Made by a program: the position numbers and the translations under genes. From an uncultured Lachnospiraceae bacterium (GTDB taxonomy: Bacteria; Bacillota; Clostridia; Lachnospirales; Lachnospiraceae): a stretch of 64,000 nucleotides of DNA. Positions 34,982-44,387 of this stretch are shown in pieces (the stretch's first letter is position 1; each line of letters begins with the position of its first letter). The notes under the pieces were generated by a model. The model was not told where the DNA came from. It saw only the letters and a program-made list of their open reading frames with translations, and searched no databases. Location: positions 69,405 through 133,404 of the forward strand of contig CAJTXA010000012.1 of the NCBI GenBank assembly GCA_910579865.1. The letters run 5' to 3'.

Positions 34982-35374
34982 CTATCGATTCTCCTCTTCT
35001 TCTTCATTGCCAAATGCGCCCATATATTCCCGTCCAGATATCTTCTTTTTATCCCGTTCTTCTTCTATCATACGTGATAACATCTCTTTTACCTCTATAG
35101 GATTCTTAATCGATTTAATATCAAATTCTGGTGATGTCTTATCTGAAGAACAACAATGAATTGTACCAAGATTAAAAATTCTCTGTCCTAAACTTCTCTT
35201 CAATGTAATATCCATAATTCGATAAAGACGTATTTCCTCTTCATTCAGATTCAATATTCCACTTTGCACCAAAAGTCTATCCTCTGTTAGACGATAAACG
35301 GTAAAAGAAAGCGGCAATCCAAACAAAGTACGTTTTCTGTCTTTCCATACATATTCTAGCTCTATCTTTTCCAT
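34982..35374 (-). CDS. bacterial PH-domain protein (YdbS/DUF304-like)
   Basis: 130 aa. Its beta-rich core (YVWKDRKRTLFGLPLSFTVYRL, LLVQSGILNLNEEEIRLYRIMDI) fits the bPH domain found in YdbS/YdbT proteins; the last 40 residues are charged and probably helical. No membrane segment, unlike many relatives. Function unknown. AGGAGGAGAG precedes the ATG. Confidence 0.75.
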   Translation of the reverse strand: MEKIELEYVWKDRKRTLFGLPLSFTVYRLTEDRLLVQSGILNLNEEEIRLYRIMDITLKRSLGQRIFNLGTIHCCSSDKTSPEFDIKSIKNPIEVKEMLSRMIEEERDKKKISGREYMGAFGNEEEEENR

Positions 35375-35393
35375 TTTTTCTCTCCTCCTATAA

Positions 35394-35433
35394 CAAAAAC
35401 AGCTTCCAGTTCCCTTTTATAAGAACTAGAAGC
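35394..35433 (-). terminator. terminator after phosphoglucomutase
   Basis: Minus strand stem GCTTCTAGTTC/GAACTGGAAGC, 10-base loop, then TGTTTTTG. Confidence 0.78.
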
Positions 35434-35454
35434 CATTCCTCTTGCATTAACTTT

Positions 35455-37188
35455 TTACAGCATCTTATGAATCATATCTAATACTTCTTTTCCAAGCGCT
35501 GCTGATTTTTCGTTTGCATTTTCTAGAGAAGTTCCTTTAATTCCATAATAAAACTTCACCTTTGGCTCTGTTCCAGATGGTCTTACACACAGCCATGCAT
35601 CATCTTCCAAATCATAATATAATACATTGGAATTTGGTAAACCAGTAGCTGTTGTTTGACCTGTTTCCATATTACGGATCACATCTTTCTTATAATCCCT
35701 TGCAGACAATACTTTATATCCACCAACTTCAGCAGGAGTATTTTCACGCAATGTATTCATAATATCCTGAATTTTTTGAAGTCCTTCAATTCCCTTTAAA
35801 GTAATGGATTTTACATCATCTTTATAGTAGCCATAACGATCATACATTGCAATCATAGCATCCCATAATGTCATATTCTTGGTCTTATAATAAGCAGCAG
35901 CCTCGCAAAGTGCCATTGTAGCAACAATTGCATCCTTATCTCTAGCATGTGTTCCAATTAAGCAGCCATAGCTTTCTTCAAATCCAAACAGATACGTACC
36001 TTTTTTGCTGTTCTCGAATCCTAAAATTTGCTGTCCAATAAACTTAAAGCCTGTCAATACTTCGATTAATTTTACTCCATAATATTTTGCAATTGCATCT
36101 GCCATATTCGTAGTAACAATTGTCTTAATCAATGCTCCATCTTCTGGAAGTCCTTGTAATTCCTTAATCTGTCCAATCTCATAATCAGCAAGCAGACAGC
36201 CTGACATATTTCCAGTTAATGTAATATATTCTCCGCTTTTTGCATCTTTTACATATACTCCTAAGCGATCTGCATCTGGATCAGTCGCAAGTACTAAGTC
36301 TGCATCCTTTTCCTTTGCCAATTTTAAAGCCAATTCAAATGCTTCTGCTGCCTCTGGATTTGGATAGCTAACAGTTGGGAATTCTCCATCTGGCAATTCC
36401 TGCTCTGGTACAACATAAACATTTTCAAAGCCTAATTCCTTTAAAATTCTTCTTGCTGGAAGATTTCCTGTACCATGAAGTGGAGTATAGACAATTTTAA
36501 TATCTTTTTGTACCTCTTGAATACAGTCAAGATGACGAACCTGCTTTTTTAACTCTGTAATGTAAGCATCATCAATTGCTGCACCAATTACCTCATAAAG
36601 CCCAGCTTTTTTTGCTGCTTCTTTATCCATAGTTTTTACGGTATTATAATCAGTAACAGCCTTTACTTCTGCCATAATACCACTGTCATGAGGAGGTGTA
36701 ATTTGTGCGCCATCTTCCCAATATACTTTATAACCATTATATTCTGGTGGATTATGACTTGCTGTAATATTAATACCTGCAATACAGGAGAGTTTCCGAA
36801 CTGCAAAAGACAATTCTGGTGTAGGACGAAGACTTTCAAATACATATGCCTTAATTCCATTTGCTGCTAAACAAAGTGCTGCTTCATCTGCAAATTCTGG
36901 CGACATTCTTCTGGAATCAAATGCAATTGCAACACCTTTTTTCTCACCGCCAACTTTTAAAATATAATTTGCAAGTCCCTGTGTTGCTTTGCGAACAGTA
37001 TAGACATTCATCCGGTTTGTACCAGCTCCAATAATTCCTCTTAGTCCTGCTGTGCCAAATTCCAATTCTGCATAGAAACGTTCCTTAATTTCGTTCTCGT
37101 CCTCTTTCATTGCCTCAAGTTCTGCTTTTGTTGCCTCATCAAAATACGGATTTGACAACCACTCCTGATATAACTCTTTGTAACCCAT
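35455..37188 (-). CDS. pgcA: alpha-phosphoglucomutase
   Basis: 577 aa. Interconverts glucose 1- and 6-phosphate. The catalytic serine is in TASHNPPEYNGYK, the metal loop is ATDPDADRLGVY, the sugar-binding GFEESYG and the phosphate-binding RPSGTEPKVKFY are all present. Length and motifs match YhxB/PgcA of Firmicutes; a phosphomannomutase activity cannot be excluded. The ATG follows CAGGAGG. It lies 18 bases after the PEGA-lipoprotein gene and is probably co-transcribed with it. Confidence 0.92.
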   Translation of the reverse strand: MGYKELYQEWLSNPYFDEATKAELEAMKEDENEIKERFYAELEFGTAGLRGIIGAGTNRMNVYTVRKATQGLANYILKVGGEKKGVAIAFDSRRMSPEFADEAALCLAANGIKAYVFESLRPTPELSFAVRKLSCIAGINITASHNPPEYNGYKVYWEDGAQITPPHDSGIMAEVKAVTDYNTVKTMDKEAAKKAGLYEVIGAAIDDAYITELKKQVRHLDCIQEVQKDIKIVYTPLHGTGNLPARRILKELGFENVYVVPEQELPDGEFPTVSYPNPEAAEAFELALKLAKEKDADLVLATDPDADRLGVYVKDAKSGEYITLTGNMSGCLLADYEIGQIKELQGLPEDGALIKTIVTTNMADAIAKYYGVKLIEVLTGFKFIGQQILGFENSKKGTYLFGFEESYGCLIGTHARDKDAIVATMALCEAAAYYKTKNMTLWDAMIAMYDRYGYYKDDVKSITLKGIEGLQKIQDIMNTLRENTPAEVGGYKVLSARDYKKDVIRNMETGQTTATGLPNSNVLYYDLEDDAWLCVRPSGTEPKVKFYYGIKGTSLENANEKSAALGKEVLDMIHKML

Positions 37189-37206
37189 GTTCTTTTTACC
37201 TCCTGA

Positions 37207-38655
37207 TTAGTTTTCTGCCAGTGCCGGGAAACTATAATATGAATCTATCTGGTCACTGGTTATATTAACGGTATATGTCTTAGTAACATAACCGTCTTTT
37301 TTAAGAATAATCGTATGCTCCCCACTCACCTTTGTCAAGGTAACTGGAACAGTTCCGATATAATCACCATCAAAATATACTTCTGTTTGTGATGGCTCCA
37401 TAATATGTATCTTGTATGCCGAAACATCCCCTGATGAAACAGAAGAAGGAGACCCTACTGTTGTTTCTGATGAAAGAGATGTTGTAGATGTCATTTGTGC
37501 TGTACTTATTGTTTCTGTATTAGAAGTGGTATCTGTGGATGGAAGTGTCACTACTACTGTTCCTGGCTGATCCATACTAGAAGTTTCTTTTGTCTCAGAA
37601 TCCGATTCCTGTCCACTACTTTCCTGTTCCTTTGCTTCTAGTGTTATTGTCTTTTGTTGATAGGACTTCTCTATCTGATATTTTTCCGCAAATGGTACAT
37701 ATCCATCTGCTTCCACTCGAATTGCATAGGTTCCATAATCAAATGTTGCTACCTCTTTATGATTCGTTTCCTTCCCATTTACATACAGTTTTGCATTTTC
37801 TGGTTCAATCTTAAAATTGACTGTTCCAATTTGCCTTGCTTCTGCCACAAATGATCGAATATCCACTGATAATTCTTCGTTTTTCTCCACCCAAATCTGT
37901 TTTTGTCCTTTGGTGCTTCCTTTTGTCACTTCCAGTGTATAATCACCTTCTGGCACAACTACTAACATATTTGCTGTAATTGGTTTTGCTATTTTGCCAA
38001 TTGTTAAAATTCCACCTATAAAAAGTTCCTCATTTTCCAAACTAACATAACCATGTCCTTTTGTGACTATAATAGAATATGCTGTGGTGCCACGTCCCTT
38101 TATTGTCAATTCATCTTGATCACTAATTTCAATTGGTTCGATCAGTTCTTCATCACTAACAATTACAATACTACTTTCATATTGATAAAGATACGAACCT
38201 GCCTGAATTGTCTTATTTGTTCTATCCATTGTAAACTGCGTAATCTGATTCAGTTCCCATGAATCTGGAGAAATTGTTACTTCCTTTACTCTACCATTTT
38301 TTCTATCATATTCTAAATCAATCAGTTCTCCTATCTGTATCTGTGCCATTGAAATTCCATCCCCGTATTTATTCTGTACCAATGTACTTATACTATAAGC
38401 AAATGTGGTACTTTCACGGGTATCAATATTTAATACAGTAATATTTTTTACTTCCGTATCCAATGCGGTTACTACACCTGATATCATTAAATTATCATTA
38501 ATTACACTTGTTTCCTCTAAAGATTCTATTGTCGTTTCATCTGTATATAGAAAAGGCAATGATGTACATCCACTTACTCCTAATAATAAAGTTAATGCTA
38601 ACAATAACATTCCCCATTTTATAAAAATAGAACCATTTCTACTTTGTATTCGCAT
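37207..38655 (-). CDS. lipoprotein with two PEGA domains
   Basis: 482 aa. Lipoprotein signal with box LGVSGC, a beta-rich region (about 45-260), a first PEGA domain (about 265-335, VNFKIEPENAKLYVNG...YVPF), a Ser/Thr-rich low-complexity linker (about 340-400) and a second PEGA domain at the C-terminus (EVYFDGDYIGTVPVTLTKVSGEH). PEGA domains are surface, probably wall-associated modules. Start ATG at 38655, with AGGAG 11 bases upstream; a GTG at 38694 is possible but would bury the signal peptide. Confidence 0.85.
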   Translation of the reverse strand: MRIQSRNGSIFIKWGMLLLALTLLLGVSGCTSLPFLYTDETTIESLEETSVINDNLMISGVVTALDTEVKNITVLNIDTRESTTFAYSISTLVQNKYGDGISMAQIQIGELIDLEYDRKNGRVKEVTISPDSWELNQITQFTMDRTNKTIQAGSYLYQYESSIVIVSDEELIEPIEISDQDELTIKGRGTTAYSIIVTKGHGYVSLENEELFIGGILTIGKIAKPITANMLVVVPEGDYTLEVTKGSTKGQKQIWVEKNEELSVDIRSFVAEARQIGTVNFKIEPENAKLYVNGKETNHKEVATFDYGTYAIRVEADGYVPFAEKYQIEKSYQQKTITLEAKEQESSGQESDSETKETSSMDQPGTVVVTLPSTDTTSNTETISTAQMTSTTSLSSETTVGSPSSVSSGDVSAYKIHIMEPSQTEVYFDGDYIGTVPVTLTKVSGEHTIILKKDGYVTKTYTVNITSDQIDSYYSFPALAEN

Positions 38656-38786
38656 CTGTTCTTTTTCTCCTATCCTCTGCTGTCCCTTCTCCACCCCTTA
38701 AAATTTCTAATCTCTTTCCTTCTTTCTTTATAAGGCAAAATTCCCTTTTGTAAATTATATCACACTTTAGTCCCTACGTCTACTTC

Positions 38787-39791
38787 TTAGTCTTTTTGTT
38801 TTGCTCGCATTTCTAATAAAAACTGTTGTTTTTCTTCCTCTTGGTGAATTACATTTGCCAATTTATCTACATCTTTCTGGGATATCCAAGCTTTATTACC
38901 ATTATAATAATGATTTACAATCTTCCAAAATTTTTCAGGATAAGATAACATAGCAAATAAAATAACTCGTTCTCCTTCTTCTAACTTTCTTTCCCTCTCA
39001 TATTCTTCCATCATAGAAAATCCCAATCGTCTTTCCCAATTACATTTTTCCATAATTTTTCTTAAAAATAAATAGAAATCCATAATTTGAAAATTATGAT
39101 TCATATGCTCAAAATTTACAATACTCATTCTGCGCATCCCCACCATAATATTATGCTGATTATAATTTCCATGACAAAGAATTCCTTTTTCTTTTGTTTC
39201 TTTCTTTCGTTGTTCATAATCCGATTCTTCTAATAAATTTAAAGCATATTCTCCCTGTCTATAAAAATGTTCAAAATGTTTTAAAATTGCATACTCAAAC
39301 TCACTTTTCTTTCGTCTGTTCCGTACAAAAGTACGAGCTCGTTTTAACTCCTTCTGATGATGAAACAATTCTTCTCGTAAATCTGCTTCCCCTTCCTGTG
39401 TCCCACTCTCTGCAACTTTAGAAGAAATATGAATAAAACCTTTATGGAGCTTTGCCAAACTTCTTACTGCTGCCAATACCTCCTGTCCATTTTTTACATC
39501 ACATTCCCTTCCATCAAACCAATTTTTCAATACATAGCCAGTCCCATCTGTATCAAGTGTTAAAATCTGCCCATTTTTATTTTTTACATAAGTATCTGTA
39601 CTAATTCCCTCTTCCGAAAGATAATTTAATACTTTATCCTCTAGTTCTAGACGTCCTAATGACCCCCGAAACTCCTTTAGTAACTTGATTCCCTCTTCCG
39701 ATTCACAAAGAATCGCTCCTCTTGTTCGTATACTTTTTGTAATTGGCAATTCATATTGTTCATATACTGCCGTCAGTTTCTCATTCCCCAC
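38787..39791 (-). CDS. CotS-family spore coat protein / kinase-like fold
   Basis: 334 aa. The pattern of an aminoglycoside-phosphotransferase-like fold is visible: LCHGNYNQHNIMV (the usual catalytic Asp of HGD is Asn) and IVNFEHMNHNFQIMDFYLFLRK (the usual metal Asp is Asn). This fits the CotS/YsxE spore-coat group, with catalysis doubtful. Start is GTG at 39791, 6 bases after GGAGGG. It stands between cca and the PEGA gene. Confidence 0.78.
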   Translation of the reverse strand: MGNEKLTAVYEQYELPITKSIRTRGAILCESEEGIKLLKEFRGSLGRLELEDKVLNYLSEEGISTDTYVKNKNGQILTLDTDGTGYVLKNWFDGRECDVKNGQEVLAAVRSLAKLHKGFIHISSKVAESGTQEGEADLREELFHHQKELKRARTFVRNRRKKSEFEYAILKHFEHFYRQGEYALNLLEESDYEQRKKETKEKGILCHGNYNQHNIMVGMRRMSIVNFEHMNHNFQIMDFYLFLRKIMEKCNWERRLGFSMMEEYERERKLEEGERVILFAMLSYPEKFWKIVNHYYNGNKAWISQKDVDKLANVIHQEEEKQQFLLEMRAKQKD

Positions 39792-39925
39792 CGTTATCCC
39801 TCCATAAGACTTTTTCTAGGAAGCTATACCGCCATCTATTTACTTCAAATGATACCAGAACTTCCTGTCCTTTCATCTTATGAATTTTAGTCCAAGACTA
39901 TGTGTAATTTTTTTCTGATCCTTTT

Positions 39926-41176
39926 TTAACTTTTTTTATTAAGTTCTTTAAGAATTGCAAGTAATTTATCCTTTCTGTTTTTTGAAGGCTCATCAAGAAC
40001 TTGATAAAGGAGCTTATTTAATAACATTCCCATTTCTTTTCCAGCCAAAATTCCTTCCTCCATTAAATCCTTTCCTGTAACTGCAAGCATTTTTAAAGAG
40101 ATACAATCCCCTCGTTTTAAAATCAAATGAGAAAGATACTCCGTTTCATCTAATTTCCTCTCTTCTCCAATCCCTTCTATTTCTTTTTTTGCTTTCAGTT
40201 CTGCCCTTTTTAATATAAGATAAAATAAATAAATCTCTTCTCCCATTTCATAAAGGGCATAACGAATTTTTCTTTCTTCTGGTTCCACTTCCTTTGGAAA
40301 ATATTCTATTAACTTTGAAACATATTCAACTGTATGATTATCAAATTTCAATCCTTTTAAAATCTGTTCACTCTCACTTGCTCTTGTACAAAATGATAAA
40401 AAACCTGCCCAACGCAAAATTGCATTATCTGGTAAATATTTTAAAATTCGAACTACTTTATTTTGTACTTCTTCTTTACAAAATTCTTCTGTACCAGGGA
40501 GTGCATACCGAAAAAGACCAAGCTGATATACCTTTACAATACATTCTGGATGAATTGAAACTAATAACTTATTTAATTCTACTTGAATTCGCTCACGACT
40601 TACTTTTTCCAACGTATCAGCCAGATCACCTATCGCATGTTCTGTCTTTTCTTCAATTGTAAATCCTAACTGTGCAGCAAATCGTATCGCACGAAGCATC
40701 CTCAATGCATCCTCTGTAAAACGCTCTTTTGCATTACCTACACAGCGAATTAACTTTCTCTTTAAATCCAATATTCCAGAAAATTCATCTATTAATCCAC
40801 TTTTTTCATTATATGCCATAGCATTAATTGTAAAATCACGCCGTTTTAAATCCTCTAATAAACTTTTTGTAAATATCACTTTCTTGGGATGACGTCCATC
40901 TTCATATTCTCCATCAATTCGATAGGTTGTTACCTCATATCCTATGTGATGAAGCATAACCGTAACTGTCCCATGCTGTAATCCAGTATCAATTGTTCTT
41001 TGAAAGATTTTCTTTACTTCCCATGGCGAAGCAGATGTTGTAATATCCCAATCTCCAGGGACTCTATTTAAAAGTGTATCACGTACACAGCCTCCCACTG
41101 CATAGGCCTCATATCCTGCTTTATTCAACTTTTCGATTATTAGCTGAACATCCTTTGGCAACTTTATTTGAATCAT
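39926..41176 (-). CDS. cca: CCA tRNA nucleotidyltransferase
   Basis: 416 aa. Adds or repairs the CCA 3' end of tRNA. Motifs: YAVGGCVRDTLL, DWDIT (catalytic Asp pair), RRDFTINAMAYN and RFTEDALRMLRAIRFAAQLGF. The C-terminal part is helical with little HD signature. The ATG follows AGGAGTG. Directly downstream of proS and its terminator, so both serve tRNA metabolism. Confidence 0.95.
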   Translation of the reverse strand: MIQIKLPKDVQLIIEKLNKAGYEAYAVGGCVRDTLLNRVPGDWDITTSASPWEVKKIFQRTIDTGLQHGTVTVMLHHIGYEVTTYRIDGEYEDGRHPKKVIFTKSLLEDLKRRDFTINAMAYNEKSGLIDEFSGILDLKRKLIRCVGNAKERFTEDALRMLRAIRFAAQLGFTIEEKTEHAIGDLADTLEKVSRERIQVELNKLLVSIHPECIVKVYQLGLFRYALPGTEEFCKEEVQNKVVRILKYLPDNAILRWAGFLSFCTRASESEQILKGLKFDNHTVEYVSKLIEYFPKEVEPEERKIRYALYEMGEEIYLFYLILKRAELKAKKEIEGIGEERKLDETEYLSHLILKRGDCISLKMLAVTGKDLMEEGILAGKEMGMLLNKLLYQVLDEPSKNRKDKLLAILKELNKKS

Positions 41177-41228
41177 CTTTTATCACTCCTATCATTTACT
41201 AGACCAACTTATAACTTATATTTCTTTA

Positions 41229-41257
41229 TAAAAAAAGAGAGGTGCAAAAGCACCCCT
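41229..41257 (-). terminator. terminator between proS and cca
   Basis: Minus strand stem AGGGGTGC/GCACCTCT with TTTT loop, then C and seven T; 5 bases past the proS stop. Confidence 0.82.
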
Positions 41258-41262
41258 GTTTT

Positions 41263-42699
41263 CTAGTAAGCTTTACCCCAATACACCATAACTTTAGCTG
41301 GCTTTCCGCAACAAACACAAGTCGTTCCAATTGTTTCCTGTTCAAATGGCATACAACGAGAAGTCGCTGTTGTGTCCTCTTTAATCTTGTTCTCACAAGC
41401 CTCATTTTTACACCACATCGCTTTTACAAATCCTGGCTTATTTGCAATTGCATCCTTAAATTCTTCATATGTCTTTGCTACAGATGTATGTGCATCACGA
41501 TGTGTTCTAGCACGTCCCAACATTTCTTTCTGCATAGCATCTAAAATTTCACCTACTCTGTGTTCCAATTCTTCCAAAGATACTACAATCTTTTCTCTTG
41601 TATCACGACGTACTACTACCGCCTGATTTGCCTCTATATCCTTTGGACCAATTTCAATACGAATTGGAATCCCATGCATTTCCTGTTCACTAAATTTCCA
41701 TCCCGGACTTTTATCTGTATCATCCACCTTTACCCGATAACCAACTGCCAATCGTTTCTGTAATTCATATGCTTTGTCTAAAACTCCTTCTTTATGTTGC
41801 GCAATTGGAATCACCATAACCTGTATAGGAGCAATCTTTGGCGGCAGCACCAATCCACTATTATCTCCATGTACCATAATAATTGCACCAATAATTCGAG
41901 TAGACATTCCCCAAGAAGTCTGATGTACATACTTTAGCTGATTATCTTTATCTGTATATTGAATTCCAAACGCTTTTGCAAATCCATCTCCAAAATTATG
42001 GCTTGTACCAGACTGCAAAGCCTTTCCATCATGCATCATTGCCTCAATTGTATAGGTTGCCTCTGCTCCAGCAAATTTTTCTTTCTCTGTCTTTCGTCCC
42101 TTAATCATTGGAATTGCTAATACTTCCTCACAAAAATCGGCATAAACATTTAACATTTGTTTTGTTCTTTCTTCTGCCTCTTCTGCTGTAGCATGTGCTG
42201 TATGCCCTTCCTGCCATAAAAATTCCATACTCCGCAAAAATGGTCTGGTTGTTTTCTCCCAGCGAACAACAGAACACCATTGATTATATAACTTTGGTAA
42301 ATCACGATAAGAATGTACAATATTGGAATACAAGTCACAGAATAGCGTTTCCGAAGTTGGCCTTATGCAAAGTCGTTCTTGAAGCTGCTGCCCACCGCCA
42401 TATGTTACCCATGCAACCTCTGGTGCAAACCCTTCTACATGATCTTTCTCCTTTTGCAATAAACTTTCTGGTATAAACATAGGCATATAAACATTTTCCA
42501 CACCAGTCTCTTTAAATCGGGCATCCATCTGCTTTTGAATATTTTCCCAAATTGCATAACCATTTGGCCTTAAAATCATACATCCTCGAACACTGGAATA
42601 ATCAATTAATTCTGCTTTTTTTACAACATCTGTATACCATTGAGCAAAATCCTCTTCCATTGAAGTAATCGCTTCTACTAGCTTTTTTTCTTGTGCCAT
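41263..42699 (-). CDS. proS: prolyl-tRNA synthetase, short (eukaryote/archaeal-like) type
   Basis: 478 aa class II synthetase. Motif 2 (LCIRPTSETLFCDLY...) and motif 3-region (HGDNSGLVLPPKIAPIQV), an anticodon-binding domain, and a C-terminal zinc-type domain (CKNEACENK...CVCCGKPAKVM). It lacks the about 180-residue editing insertion of the E. coli type. The ATG at 42699 (MAQEKKLVE) follows GGGAGGAAATT; the upstream ATG at 42720 has no site. Expression is controlled by a T-box. Confidence 0.95.
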   Translation of the reverse strand: MAQEKKLVEAITSMEEDFAQWYTDVVKKAELIDYSSVRGCMILRPNGYAIWENIQKQMDARFKETGVENVYMPMFIPESLLQKEKDHVEGFAPEVAWVTYGGGQQLQERLCIRPTSETLFCDLYSNIVHSYRDLPKLYNQWCSVVRWEKTTRPFLRSMEFLWQEGHTAHATAEEAEERTKQMLNVYADFCEEVLAIPMIKGRKTEKEKFAGAEATYTIEAMMHDGKALQSGTSHNFGDGFAKAFGIQYTDKDNQLKYVHQTSWGMSTRIIGAIIMVHGDNSGLVLPPKIAPIQVMVIPIAQHKEGVLDKAYELQKRLAVGYRVKVDDTDKSPGWKFSEQEMHGIPIRIEIGPKDIEANQAVVVRRDTREKIVVSLEELEHRVGEILDAMQKEMLGRARTHRDAHTSVAKTYEEFKDAIANKPGFVKAMWCKNEACENKIKEDTTATSRCMPFEQETIGTTCVCCGKPAKVMVYWGKAY

Positions 42700-42738
42700 A
42701 ATTTCCTCCCTTTCTATCATCTTCTTTTTTATTCCAAT

Positions 42739-43010
42739 AAAAAAGGCTTTCTATCCCTATAAAATCTTACAGGGACCGAAAGCTCGGCGGTACCACCCTA
42801 TTTAATAAAAAATCAAATAATCAATAAACTCTATGTTCAATTATAAGATCCTTTATTCTCTTATCAATCCGCTAACGCCGGATATACGCTATATTTTCAT
42901 ATAGGACTCCAAGGCAGGTTCCAAAATCTTTTTGTCAGAATCTCACACCAAATAATTCTTTCTCTGTAGACATTCCAATCTTGTACTATCCCTTTTCAAT
43001 GCCAATTTAT
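42739..43010 (-). promoter_or_regulatory. proS: T-box riboswitch (proline) ahead of proS
   Basis: The minus strand carries the T-box AGGGTGGTACCGCC at 42799-42786, stem I elements (CAGAGA, then GGTGTGAGATTC), and a specifier CCU (proline) at 42918-42916, followed by G. The terminator is at 42785-42739 (GCTTTCGGTCCCT paired with AGGGATAGAAAGC, then TTTTTT). Uncharged tRNA-Pro would favour the antiterminator. Confidence 0.92.
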
Positions 43011-43016
43011 TTTTCC

Positions 43017-43045
43017 ATAATACCCTAGAACATTACCTTTGTCAA
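43017..43045 (-). promoter_or_regulatory. promoter of the T-box/proS transcript
   Basis: Minus strand TTGACA, 17 bases, TATTAT. Confidence 0.85.
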
Positions 43046-43070
43046 GCATAAAAACAACAGATAGCGCACT

Positions 43071-44171
43071 TCATTCTCTATTCTCTTTCTCTGTCTTATA
43101 TGTTTCATAACGCTTCTTTGCTTCTTCCTCTGTATCTCCAAAAAGAAACTGATAATACTGTAAAATATTCTCTTCCCAATCTAAAACTAATGGATAAGTA
43201 ACCCCATTATATTCTTCTGGATCTTCAAAACATCCATCAATTGGAATTCGAAATTTTTCCATTGAACTTGCTCGCTTTTCTACTACACATTCTAAAATTT
43301 GAGCAATTTGCGTTTCTGATACATTTGTATTAATATATTTTAAGCAACTCATGGATAATGTCATTAATTCAATTGGATTTCGATCAATATAAGTATTAAA
43401 TATTGTATCCATTACCAAACGATGTCGTTCGGTTCGTCCATAATCATCATGCCCACTAGTGGATGTTCTTACATATCGTACACGACAGTATCCCAAAACT
43501 TGGTTTCCATTTAAGTGATTCATACCAGGCGAAACATTTCGATTATCTGGATTTGAAATATAATTTGTTGTATTAAGATATTTCGCCTCTTCTGTCGTCA
43601 ATTCCAAATCAATTCCGCCAATTAAATCAATTAGCTCTTCAAAATGTTCAAAATCAACCCATGCATAACCATCAATATCAATCATATAATTATTTTCAAT
43701 TGTTTCCCACAATAATTCTACTCCGCCAAGTGCAAACGCCTGATTTAATTTATTATCACGATATCCTGGTATATGAACCATTGTATCACGCATTAAAGAA
43801 GTCAATTTTATTTGCCCTGTCTCCATATCAATTGAAGCAATCATCATTGTATCTGTATTCTTTGCTCCTCCAATTCCCTCTACTCCATAAATTAAAAAAT
43901 TACGTACTGGTTCATCCTCGTCATACCATGGATCTGGTTTTGTCGTTTCTGTTTCTACTTCATCTATTACTTCTGTTTCTTTTTCTTCTGGTTCTGTTTC
44001 TATCTCAACTGCCTGATAAATATATTTTGCTGCATACTGATAAAGGAATTTTCTTCCTGTTTTTGTTCCAAATAAAAATCCTGCAATAAGTAAAATTAAA
44101 ATAATCACAGCTAAAAACGTGAATCCAATTATTTTTCCCAGTCCTATGGACTGTTTTTTCCTCCGAGCCAT
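43071..44171 (-). CDS. LytR-CpsA-Psr (LCP) family protein
   Basis: 366 aa. Basic N-terminus, one membrane segment (about 13-34), acidic Thr/Glu linker (about 55-85) and an external LCP domain: KNTDTMMIASID, LTSLMRDTMVHIPGY, LNQAFALGG, and YGRTERHRLVM with the phosphate-binding arginines. LCP enzymes transfer undecaprenyl-linked glycopolymers to peptidoglycan. GGAGAT precedes the ATG. Its own gene unit. Confidence 0.92.
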   Translation of the reverse strand: MARRKKQSIGLGKIIGFTFLAVIILILLIAGFLFGTKTGRKFLYQYAAKYIYQAVEIETEPEEKETEVIDEVETETTKPDPWYDEDEPVRNFLIYGVEGIGGAKNTDTMMIASIDMETGQIKLTSLMRDTMVHIPGYRDNKLNQAFALGGVELLWETIENNYMIDIDGYAWVDFEHFEELIDLIGGIDLELTTEEAKYLNTTNYISNPDNRNVSPGMNHLNGNQVLGYCRVRYVRTSTSGHDDYGRTERHRLVMDTIFNTYIDRNPIELMTLSMSCLKYINTNVSETQIAQILECVVEKRASSMEKFRIPIDGCFEDPEEYNGVTYPLVLDWEENILQYYQFLFGDTEEEAKKRYETYKTEKENRE

Positions 44172-44326
44172 ACGATTTTATCTCCAATCTCCTTTCCCAA
44201 AAACACATAAACAAGTATACTATTTTCTGTTAAGTTATACCATTTTCTCCAACTATAGTCAATCGAATTTTGTATTTTTTTGTATATTTGGGATAGTATG
44301 TCTCTTATTTTATTTCCATATACAAT

Positions 44327-44359
44327 TTGAATCAGAGAAAACTATATTCTCTGATTCAA
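44327..44359 (-). terminator. perfect hairpin at the end of the NRPS-like operon
   Basis: 13-bp perfect stem TTGAATCAGAGAA with its complement and a 7-base loop, 28 bases after the acyl-AMP ligase stop. No clean T tract, so termination strength is uncertain. Confidence 0.55.
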
Positions 44360-44387
44360 CTATCCAAACTTTTTCTCTTTTTTAATT

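Noticed and set aside
39792..39900. 31-aa minus-strand frame starting MKGQEVLVSF before the CotS-like gene
   Set aside because: No ribosome binding site, overlaps the next start codon, no recognisable features.
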